Part shown: positions 43,485 through 50,004 of the stretch, in pieces
How positions within the stretch are numbered: the stretch's first letter is position 1
Layout of the letters: every line of letters begins with the position of its first letter
Made by a program: the position numbers and the translations under genes
Source of the DNA: JBHJGU01 sp050331475
Lineage (GTDB): Bacteria > Pseudomonadota > Alphaproteobacteria > Caulobacterales > Maricaulaceae
NCBI GenBank assembly: GCA_050331475.1
Contig: JBHJGU010000054.1
Span: 1-50,004 of the forward strand
Length of the DNA stretch: 50,004 bases
Direction: 5' to 3'
The notes under the pieces: generated by a model
Database searches by the model: none
The model's input: only the letters and a program-made list of their open reading frames with translations
What the model was told of the DNA's origin: nothing

Positions 43485-43505
43485 AAATGTTATATTATAA
43501 CATTT
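43485..43505. promoter_or_regulatory. Zur-type zinc repressor operator
   Basis: AAATGTTATA-T-TATAACATTT is a perfect 21-bp palindrome (10-bp arms, one central base). It matches the proteobacterial Zur box core GTTATAnTATAAC. It sits 19 bp before the MerC-like ATG, so zinc-dependent repression of that gene is the simplest reading. Confidence 0.85.
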
Positions 43506-43524
43506 GGGCGGTCGCGGAGCGATC

Positions 43525-43929
43525 ATGTTTCATTCGAAAACGCTCGATCGCGGGCTAGACAGCGCAGCAATGGGTCTCGCCAATTTGTGCCTGGCCCATT
43601 GTTTGGCGTTGCCGCTCTTGGCCGCCGTCTTACCGGTGTTCGGCCCTCTGGCGGAGAATGAGTTCATTCACCGTATCTTCGTGGTTCTTGCCGCGCCCCT
43701 GTCGTTGATCGCGCTCCTTCGGCCCCCCGCGTACGGGCCGACATGGACCATCGGTGGATTGATCGTCGTAGGGTTTAGCTTGCTGTGCGCGGCGGCGTTT
43801 GTGCCTGCTTTGCATGAGGTGGAGACGCCGGTCACTGTGCTCGGCGCACTCGTTTTGTCCGCTGGCCATGGGGTGCGCTGGTGGCGTTGTCATCGCTCGG
43901 CGACCACGCCGCCGGCGGGTGGCGCCTAG
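43525..43929 (+). CDS. MerC-domain membrane protein under a Zur-type operator
   Basis: This 134-residue protein has four hydrophobic segments and a MerC-like cysteine pattern, with NLCLAHCLALPLLAA at the start of helix one and a His-containing C-terminal helix (LSAGHGVRWWRCHRS). MerC proteins carry mercuric or other soft metal ions across the inner membrane. The upstream Zur palindrome and the lack of any mer genes suggest a role in zinc supply rather than mercury resistance. ATG 43525 has GGAG 7 nt upstream. The stop overlaps the convergent M28 gene stop by 3 bp. Confidence 0.8.
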   Translation: MFHSKTLDRGLDSAAMGLANLCLAHCLALPLLAAVLPVFGPLAENEFIHRIFVVLAAPLSLIALLRPPAYGPTWTIGGLIVVGFSLLCAAAFVPALHEVETPVTVLGALVLSAGHGVRWWRCHRSATTPPAGGA

Positions 43930-45605
43930 CCCCCGGCGCCCGCGCGGCTCGCCTGCCGGATCGCGCGGAATTCATTGCCCTCATACCACTCGGGCCAATC
44001 CTCGGTGTTCGCCAGTTCGACCCCGAGGTCATGGAAAAGCGTTAAGTCCTCGACCATGCCGGCGAAGTCCCAGGTGTCTGGATCATACTCATCGGCGACG
44101 CTGTGATAGCGCTCCGCGCGGTAGCGCGCCTCGACAGCTTCGCCATGGGCTGAACCGAGCTGGCGATGGTCGATCCCGTTCTTGGCGTAGAGCATGGGCG
44201 CGCCGCGTTTGGCGAAATTGACGTGGTCGGAGCGATAATAATAGCCCGCTTCGGGGTTGGGGTCCGGCGCCAGCACGCGGCCTTCGGCGGCGGCGAGGCG
44301 AGCCAAACGATCTTCGAGCTCGGACGCGCCGAAGCCGATGACTTGCAGGTCGTGGGTCGGCCCGAGCGGCACAAGCGCGTCGATATTCACTCCACCCACA
44401 ATTTGACTCAGCGGCGCCAAGGGGTTTTCGCCAAAATAGTCTGAGCCGAGCAATCCCGCCTCCTCTGCGGTCACGGCGAGGAACAGGACCGAGCGGTCAA
44501 GCGGCTCCGCGCGCCCCGCCATCGCCTCGGCAATCTCTAAGATGCTCGCGACGCCCGTTGCGTTGTCCACCGCGCCGTTAAAAATCCGGTCCTCGCCGGT
44601 CTGAGCTTGGCCCAAATGGTCCCAATGAGCGGTGTAGAGCACATATTCGTCCGGTCGCTTTGCACCGCGCAGCACCCCGGCCACATTGCGCGAGACGGTC
44701 TGGGTATGGGTCGTCACAAGCTTTGCGGAGGCTGATAGTCCCGCTAACGGCACGGGCGCGAACTCCGGTTCCGCCGCAGCGTCTTTCAGTGCTTGGAAGT
44801 CCAACCCCGCTTGATCAAATAACGCCAACGCCGCATCCCGGTGCAACCAACCTTCGAGTGCGGGCCGCCCTGCGCCGGCGTCCGCCCGTTTGAGGTCAAG
44901 CTGGGGGCCCGACCAGCTTGAGCGCACCACATCCCAGCCATAACTGGCCGGCGCTGTTTCGTGGATCACCAACGCGCCCGCGGCGCCCTGGCGCGCAGCT
45001 TCCTCGAACTTGTAGGTCCAACGGCCGTAATAGGTCATGGCCGGGCCGGTGAACCGGTCCTCGTCAGGTTTCGCAAAGCCCGGGTCGTTGACCAGCATGA
45101 CCACCAATTTGCCGCGCACATCGAGCCCGGCATAGTCGTTCCAGTCATACTCCGGCGCCACCGCGCCATAGCCGACAAAGACGACGTCAGCCGCCTCAAA
45201 TCCGGTGTCGCTTTGAACGCGCTTGGTCCAAATCACCGCCTCTTCGCCCAGCGTGAGGGCTCGTTCGCCGTCCGGCCCGCGAACCAACAGCCCGGAGGCG
45301 GTTTCGTTCAAGGTCGCTTCCACAATCGGCACGGCTTGGAAAAGTCCGTCGCGGGTGACCGGCTCCAATCCGACCCGGGCCATCTCCTCAGCGATCCACG
45401 CGCTCGCCCGTCGTCCCCCCGCCGTTCCCGGCGCGCGGCCCTGCATGGCGTCGTCTGCAAGGGTTGCGACGCGGCGCGCGAGGTCTTCGGCTTGGATCGG
45501 CGTCGCAACGCGATCCGCGGACCCTGAGGCGTTGGGGTCAGCGCAACCCAAAGCGGCCAGGCTGAGCGCGCCCGCGCTCAGCGCAAATGTGATGGTTCCG
45601 CGCAT
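43926..45605 (-). CDS. M28-family zinc aminopeptidase lipoprotein
   Basis: This 559-residue product has a lipoprotein signal with lipobox LAALGC (Cys21). A PA-type insert (about 110-270; GYGAVAPEYDWNDYAGLDVRGKLVV) precedes the M28 core. Zinc ligands and catalytic residues are in YTAHWDHLG, FNGAVDNATGVA, VTAEEAGLLGSDYF, GGVNIDALVPLG and a C-terminal AERYHSVADEYDP. It is likely an outer-membrane or periplasmic peptidase for scavenging peptides. Monocistronic and convergent with the MerC-like gene. Confidence 0.93.
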   Translation of the reverse strand: MRGTITFALSAGALSLAALGCADPNASGSADRVATPIQAEDLARRVATLADDAMQGRAPGTAGGRRASAWIAEEMARVGLEPVTRDGLFQAVPIVEATLNETASGLLVRGPDGERALTLGEEAVIWTKRVQSDTGFEAADVVFVGYGAVAPEYDWNDYAGLDVRGKLVVMLVNDPGFAKPDEDRFTGPAMTYYGRWTYKFEEAARQGAAGALVIHETAPASYGWDVVRSSWSGPQLDLKRADAGAGRPALEGWLHRDAALALFDQAGLDFQALKDAAAEPEFAPVPLAGLSASAKLVTTHTQTVSRNVAGVLRGAKRPDEYVLYTAHWDHLGQAQTGEDRIFNGAVDNATGVASILEIAEAMAGRAEPLDRSVLFLAVTAEEAGLLGSDYFGENPLAPLSQIVGGVNIDALVPLGPTHDLQVIGFGASELEDRLARLAAAEGRVLAPDPNPEAGYYYRSDHVNFAKRGAPMLYAKNGIDHRQLGSAHGEAVEARYRAERYHSVADEYDPDTWDFAGMVEDLTLFHDLGVELANTEDWPEWYEGNEFRAIRQASRAGAGG

Positions 45606-45679
45606 GAGTTCGCCTTTCCCCCGATTAAATCCCGCCTTATGACAGCGCGCCCGCGCGCTGGAGGCAAGAGGAGCCCGTC

Positions 45680-46399
45680 ATGACCGAGCCAGCCCCCGCT
45701 TCTGACGTCGCCCCCCCGGAGCGGAAGGTGTGGGACGCCGCCGTGCGCTTAACGCATTTAGGCTTCGCCGTCTGCGTTTTGGGGTCTTGGGCAAGCGCGC
45801 AGGCTGATGCGATGCAGGTCCATTTCTATTTCGGCTACGCCATGTTGGGGCTTTTGACGTTTCGCATCGTTTGGGGCGTCGTGGGATCGCGGCATGCGCG
45901 GTTTCGCCATTTCGTCAAAGGCCCCGCCAAGGTGGCCGCTTATGCGCAAGCCTTGCGTCGCGGGGATGGGGCCCAAACCGTGGGCCATAACCCCTTAGGC
46001 GCGATCTCAGTGCTTGTGCTCTTAGGGTTATTGGCGGCCCAGGCGATCTCGGGCTTATTCGCCAGCGACGATATCTTGTGGGCGGGTCCGTATAATGGCG
46101 CGGTGGATCAGGCCACGGCGCGCAACTTCACCAATTATCATCACATCAACTACCGGCTGCTTGTCGGCGCGATCCTGATCCATGTTTTCGCCGTGGGGTG
46201 GTATGTGGCCTTCAAGCAGCAGGACGTGTTCTGGCCGATGGTCAGCGGCAAAAAGTCAGCGAGCGTGGTCCCGAAAAGCGAAGCCATCGGCGCTGAGGAC
46301 TGGCGCCGTATCGCGTTGGTCGCCGCGGCGAGCGCCGTCGCGGTCTATGGGGTGATCGCCAGCGCGCCGCCCCCCGCGGCTGGCGATTGGGGATATTGA
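45680..46399 (+). CDS. Cytochrome b561-type membrane protein
   Basis: Di-haem membrane cytochrome of 239 residues with four core helices and a fifth near the C-terminus (ALVAAASAVAVYGVIAS). Likely haem ligands are in RLTHLGFAV, MQVHFYFGYAM, FTNYHHINYRL and AILIHVFAVGW. It faces a cytochrome c' gene, a frequent pairing in proteobacteria in which the b cytochrome probably reduces a periplasmic c cytochrome. The pairing function is inferred. Confidence 0.88.
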   Translation: MTEPAPASDVAPPERKVWDAAVRLTHLGFAVCVLGSWASAQADAMQVHFYFGYAMLGLLTFRIVWGVVGSRHARFRHFVKGPAKVAAYAQALRRGDGAQTVGHNPLGAISVLVLLGLLAAQAISGLFASDDILWAGPYNGAVDQATARNFTNYHHINYRLLVGAILIHVFAVGWYVAFKQQDVFWPMVSGKKSASVVPKSEAIGAEDWRRIALVAAASAVAVYGVIASAPPPAAGDWGY

Positions 46400-46431
46400 G
46401 GGGGCGAGGCGGATTAACCGTGCCCGCCCCC
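46400..46431. terminator. Bidirectional terminator between cytochrome genes
   Basis: GGGGGCG (46400-46406) and CGCCCCC (46425-46431) form a perfect 7-bp stem in the 38-bp gap between converging genes. The loop contains GGCGGATTAACCG. TTTATTCTT follows on the plus strand after five bases. Confidence 0.5.
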
Positions 46432-46437
46432 GTCGCT

Positions 46438-46902
46438 TTATTCTTCCCGATAGGCGTCGTGGCAGGCGCCGCAGCTTTGGCCCAACGGCCGAACGGCGGC
46501 CAGCGTGGTGTCCTTGTCCCCGCTTTCCGCTGCCGTGACAAAGGCTTGGGCGGCCTCCATCAGTCCGGCGATTTTCGCGTCAAAGCCGGCCGCGTCCGCC
46601 CAGATTTTATCCAAGGCTTCGGTTTCCACGTCCGCGCCCCGTGTGTCGGTGGCGAAAGCGTCCTCCATCATACCCGCTAGAGCAAGGATCCGCGCCCCAT
46701 GGGTCTGGGCGCGTTCGGCGTCAAAGTCGACCAACCCGCGCGCCATGCCGCCAAGGGGCCCCAGATTCCAGGCCAGCAATTTGACGACCGACTGACGGGT
46801 GTCTACGGCGCGTTCGGCCTGACGCTCGGTCAACTCCTCGGACTGCGCCAAGGCGGGGGCGGCGGCGACGAAAACCGCGGCCGAAAGCAGAATCGATTTC
46901 AT
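46438..46902 (-). CDS. Cytochrome c'
   Basis: Periplasmic high-spin c-type cytochrome of 154 residues. It has a signal peptide (1-19, ending ALAQ), a four-helix bundle and the C-terminal haem motif CGACHDAYREE. Cytochromes c' bind NO and similar gases and may protect against nitrosative stress. Length and the position of CxxCH near the C-terminus are typical. Convergent with the b561-type gene. Confidence 0.93.
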   Translation of the reverse strand: MKSILLSAAVFVAAAPALAQSEELTERQAERAVDTRQSVVKLLAWNLGPLGGMARGLVDFDAERAQTHGARILALAGMMEDAFATDTRGADVETEALDKIWADAAGFDAKIAGLMEAAQAFVTAAESGDKDTTLAAVRPLGQSCGACHDAYREE

Positions 46903-47028
46903 GTAAGCTCTCCGATCACTCGAACCCCACTGCCCGGGGCGTTACGCACGCGCTGCAGGTGCGCGTGTTCGGCGCAATGGTTCGTCGGAATCCCGACACG
47001 TCAACGCGGCGGAAACCCTCGCGGGCGC

Positions 47029-47907
47029 CTAGCGGTCGAGTTCGCCAAGCAAACGTCGGATCGAATTGGGCTGAGCCAACGCGCCGCGGGCGACGTCGAG
47101 ATTAATGAGCTGCAAGTCCGCCTCGCGCGCGTTTAAGCGCCGCGGATTGAGGTCCGCATCCGTGCCCATTAGGGCCGCTGTCCAGTCCCCGGAAATGTAA
47201 AACGGCGTAGGCATGAAAAAGGGCGCGAATTGCGGCCATCGCGGCGCGAGCGCTGTGAGCAGAGCCGCATAGCTCGCCCCATGGAAGTATTCGCTGCCCA
47301 AAACTTGCGCCGCCACCCCGCCCGGGGTCAGGGCGGCCCTCAGGTCGGTATGGAAGGCTTCGGTGATGAGCGGACCCGCAACCGGTTCTCCGGGCACGAC
47401 CGCCTCGCACACGTCTGTAGAATCGATCACCACAACATCAAAGGCGCCTGGGTGGGCGGCCAAATACGCTGCCCCGTCGCCGATCTCGACCTCCACCCGC
47501 GGATCGTTCAAACCACGAGCAATATGCGGGAACCAGCGCCGGGAGAGCTCCACGACGCCCGCGTCAAGCTCGGCGAGCACGATCCGTTCCACATCCGCGT
47601 GCTTGCAGATCTCGGTGACGACCCCGCCATCTCCGCCGCCGATCACGAGGACGGATCGCGGCGTGTCCACGCACGCCATGGGGATGTGCGCCATATGCTC
47701 GTGGTACACATGATCGGTCCGTTCGGTCATCATCACGAGCCCGTCGATCGTCATGATCCGACCGTGCTGTGCGGTCTCAAAAACGGCGATGGTTTGGAAT
47801 GGCGTGACTTTTCGCTCCAGAAGCGCGGTGACTTCGAAAAACGCTCCGTAAGAGGGGTCATGGTGCTCGTAAATGCGCGCAAATGCGCCGGAGGCGTCTT
47901 CGGTCAT
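47029..47907 (-). CDS. speE: Spermidine synthase-like aminopropyltransferase
   Basis: Transfers an aminopropyl group from decarboxylated SAM to a diamine. The 292-residue protein has HGRIMTIDGLVMMTERTDHVYHEHMAHIPM, the nucleotide motif VLVIGGGDGGVVTEICKH, and the catalytic region DVVVIDSTDVCEAVVPGEPV. ATG 47907 gives the family N-terminus; an upstream in-frame start at 47970 adds a non-homologous Cys-rich stretch. No speD is nearby, so the exact polyamine is not settled. Family motifs above are given as short segments of one continuous region. Confidence 0.9.
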   Translation of the reverse strand: MTEDASGAFARIYEHHDPSYGAFFEVTALLERKVTPFQTIAVFETAQHGRIMTIDGLVMMTERTDHVYHEHMAHIPMACVDTPRSVLVIGGGDGGVVTEICKHADVERIVLAELDAGVVELSRRWFPHIARGLNDPRVEVEIGDGAAYLAAHPGAFDVVVIDSTDVCEAVVPGEPVAGPLITEAFHTDLRAALTPGGVAAQVLGSEYFHGASYAALLTALAPRWPQFAPFFMPTPFYISGDWTAALMGTDADLNPRRLNAREADLQLINLDVARGALAQPNSIRRLLGELDR

Positions 47908-48142
47908 GGGCGTCTTCCAGGCGGCGTGACAAAGTGCGCAGGCATAGGGGGTTGAGGCGAGGCCGGTCAAGACAAACGCATTGTTTCAAAGCTCTATCGA
48001 CCGGCTCACGCGGACGTGTCGTATAATTTGACTGCATCCGCCAGGTGAACAGGCGTCAGAGATTCGTGTAACCTCTGCACGAGGGCGAACGTGCGCGCGC
48101 AACGAACGCGTGGACTACGGCTTTGCGAAAGGGAAAACGGCT

Positions 48143-50004
48143 ATGGCGACGGCGGTCAGTCTAGCGGGGGTCAGCGGCGGCGTTCTGGGGCAAATCCACG
48201 AGGCCTACACCGCCGCCCAGCGCGGTGATTTTGGCGCGTTCGCCGCGGTGCAAGCGAGCGGAACGCTCGGCGGCGCGATTTTAGGGGATCAGTTCGTCAT
48301 CATCGACGTGACCGCGGCGGACGGCGACGGGGCGGCTCTTCTGCAGGTCTTGGAAGCACTGGGGCTGCAAAGCGGGGCGTCTTTCGGGGCTTTGGCCTCC
48401 GGGGCGTTTCCGATCGCAAACTTGCCGGCCTTGGATGATTTGTCCGGCGTTCGCGCCGTCACGCCAAGCTTATTCACCACCAATTCGGTGTCTCCTGAAG
48501 AGCTGGGCTTAGCCGCGACCGAGTTCGAATTGGACCCCGCCTTAGCGGCGAGCGGATTTGGCGAAGGCTCGGTCATTAACGAGGGCATCTTCGCTCACAA
48601 TGTTGATGTTTTAAGGACAGCCTTTGGGGTGGACGGGTCCGGCGTCACGGTCGGGGTTATTTCGGACACCTTCAATGCGACAGGCGGGTTAGCCGCCGAC
48701 ATCGCCAGCGGCGACTTACCCGCCGATATCGAAATCATTCTCGACGCCCCCAGCGGCACCGACGAGGCGCGCGCGCTGTTGCAATTGGTGTTCGATTTGG
48801 CGCCCGGCGCAGACTTGCTGGTGTCCGGCATCAACGCCTCCAGCCGCGCCGGTTTCGCCCAAACGATCTTGGATCAGGCGGAGGCGGGCGCCGACATCAT
48901 CGCTGATGACATCTTCTTCTTCACCGAAACTGTTTTCCAGGACGGGATTATCGCTCAAGCGGTCGACCAGGTCGCTGAGGACGGCGTTTTATTCTTCTCC
49001 TCGGGCGGCAATAACGGTCGAGACGGCTTCCGCGACGCGTTTCGAGATTCCGGGATTACGGTGAGCGCCAGCGGTGAGGGCGGATCGACCAGCGGAACCG
49101 CGTTCGATTTTGATCCCGGCGTGGGTGTCGACACCCAGCAACTGATACTGGTCGATCCGGGCGACGAATTCACGCTGATCATCAGCTATGACGATCCGTC
49201 ATTCATCGCCACAGGCGGCCAAGCCTCGCCGGATACCGATATCGACGCGGTCATCCGCGACGCGGCCACCGGCGAGGTCTTAGCGGTGGCGGACACCGAT
49301 AACCTCGCCTTTGGAGAGCCAACCGAAGGCTTTGTCGATTTCGTCGTTCCCGACGGGGTCACCGCGATTAATTTAGAGATCATCGTCGCCGCGGGCGACG
49401 CCCCGCAGAATATCGCCTACACCTTGCTTGAAGCGCCGTCCTCGGTGGTCATCGCGGAGTTCGACACCGAGGGGCCCACAGCGTTTGGCCATACGGTCGC
49501 GGAAGGCGCGTTCGGCGTTGCTGCGGGCTTTTTCGAATTGGCCGAGCCGGACAATCCGTTCGGCGTATCGCCGACGCCGCAAGGCAATTTCTTCACCTCG
49601 AACGGTCCGGCGACGATCTTTTTGGACACCGACGGCAATCGTTTGGCGGAGCCAGAGGTCCGGATCGGATCGTTTTTCACCGCCGCAGACGGGGTTTCGA
49701 CGTCTATCGACACGTTCGATCCGTTTTTCGGGACCTCCGCGTCGGTCGCCCAAGCCGCCGGCATTGCGGCTTTGCTGAAGTCCGCCTTCCCGGAGGCGAC
49801 CCCCGACCAAATCATCGAGTCCCTCGTCGCCACAGCGGCGGACATTCAAGTCCTTCAAGCGTCCATTTTCGGCGCAGGGCCCGACATTGTGCTGCCCGAG
49901 GGGTTTGATAACGACACTGGCGCCGGGTTTATCCAGGCCGACGCAGCGGCGTTCTTCCTTGAGGAGTTGTTGAGCGAGGCTCCACCGCCGCCGCCCCCTC
50001 CGCC
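48143..50004 (+). CDS. Large subtilase (S8-like) lacking the classical catalytic His; runs off the window
   Basis: The frame from ATG 48143 stays open to the window end (620 codons seen). It has the subtilase Asp region VTVGVISDTFN (about 174-184), oxyanion Asn region FFSSGGNNGRDG (about 282-293) and Ser region FFGTSASVAQAAGIAALL (about 535-552). Where HGTxVA is expected it reads SGTDEARALLQLVFDLAPGA, so His is absent and Glu may serve. A beta-sandwich-like insert (about 300-450) lies before the Ser region. No standard signal peptide is seen, and a Pro-rich linker begins at the edge, which suits a C-terminal secretion domain beyond. A TATAAT at 48022-48027 is a possible -10; the rest of 47908-48142 shows nothing clear. 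Confidence 0.85.
   Translation, partial: MATAVSLAGVSGGVLGQIHEAYTAAQRGDFGAFAAVQASGTLGGAILGDQFVIIDVTAADGDGAALLQVLEALGLQSGASFGALASGAFPIANLPALDDLSGVRAVTPSLFTTNSVSPEELGLAATEFELDPALAASGFGEGSVINEGIFAHNVDVLRTAFGVDGSGVTVGVISDTFNATGGLAADIASGDLPADIEIILDAPSGTDEARALLQLVFDLAPGADLLVSGINASSRAGFAQTILDQAEAGADIIADDIFFFTETVFQDGIIAQAVDQVAEDGVLFFSSGGNNGRDGFRDAFRDSGITVSASGEGGSTSGTAFDFDPGVGVDTQQLILVDPGDEFTLIISYDDPSFIATGGQASPDTDIDAVIRDAATGEVLAVADTDNLAFGEPTEGFVDFVVPDGVTAINLEIIVAAGDAPQNIAYTLLEAPSSVVIAEFDTEGPTAFGHTVAEGAFGVAAGFFELAEPDNPFGVSPTPQGNFFTSNGPATIFLDTDGNRLAEPEVRIGSFFTAADGVSTSIDTFDPFFGTSASVAQAAGIAALLKSAFPEATPDQIIESLVATAADIQVLQASIFGAGPDIVLPEGFDNDTGAGFIQADAAAFFLEELLSEAPPPPPPP

Noticed and set aside
1..50004. CRISPR array, prophage, integrase/att sites, transposase, tRNA or rRNA genes
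   Set aside because: No direct repeats with regular spacers, no recombinase or transposase sequences, and no cloverleaf or rRNA-like segments were recognised.

Overview
The window looks like a high-GC alphaproteobacterial chromosome, possibly from the Caulobacterales/Maricaulales/Hyphomonadales area. The reasons are the rhizobial-type hup-hyp gene order, tightly overlapping genes, a Zur-type palindrome, a LysR gene divergent from ilvD as in Caulobacter, and short intergenic palindromes common in these genomes. The assignment is inferred from content, not tested. No tRNA, rRNA, CRISPR array, transposase or phage gene is visible.

Layout. Bases 1-902 hold REP-like palindromes, a small His-rich membrane protein gene and the hup upstream region. 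Bases 903-14478 are one plus-strand block, hupSLCDFGH-(IJ)-K-hypABFCDE. It encodes a membrane-bound uptake [NiFe] hydrogenase with the six proximal-cluster cysteines of O2-tolerant enzymes, plus its maturation set; hupH carries an in-frame stop. Bases 14476-16762 hold a 104-bp repeat, two damaged minus-strand genes and a b561-type cytochrome. Bases 16798-23694 (minus) are cobalamin genes: cobT (with a large internal deletion), cobS and a cobC-like phosphatase, then a cobalamin riboswitch leading btuB-btuF-btuC-btuD. A TPR membrane protein follows on the plus strand (23936-25300).

Bases 25314-35578 (minus) are a single branched-chain amino acid operon, ilvD-ilvC-ilvB-ilvN(M)-leuA-ilvE-leuC-leuD-leuB, in which neighbours overlap or are spaced by at most about 20 bp. 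Upstream I find an undetected 41-codon leader ORF very rich in Val/Leu/Ile, a terminator hairpin between it and ilvD, a second terminator farther upstream, and a divergent LysR-type gene. leuB has an in-frame TAG. Bases 36261-47907 hold mixed genes: the LysR regulator, an S41-like protease, galE, a DUF4198-type protein, a membrane protein, an AraC regulator, a solo histidine kinase, a Zur-box-controlled MerC-like protein, an M28 peptidase lipoprotein, cytochrome b561 opposite cytochrome c', and a spermidine synthase-like enzyme. From 48143 a large subtilase without the usual catalytic His runs off the window end.

Most noteworthy: (1) the two copies of a 104-bp repeat whose two ends each supply a TAG stop codon to converging genes; (2) the ilv leader peptide with tandem terminators beside a LysR gene; (3) several lesions in otherwise well-kept genes (hupH, leuB, a lipoprotein, a small secreted protein, cobT), which are either real decay or sequence errors.
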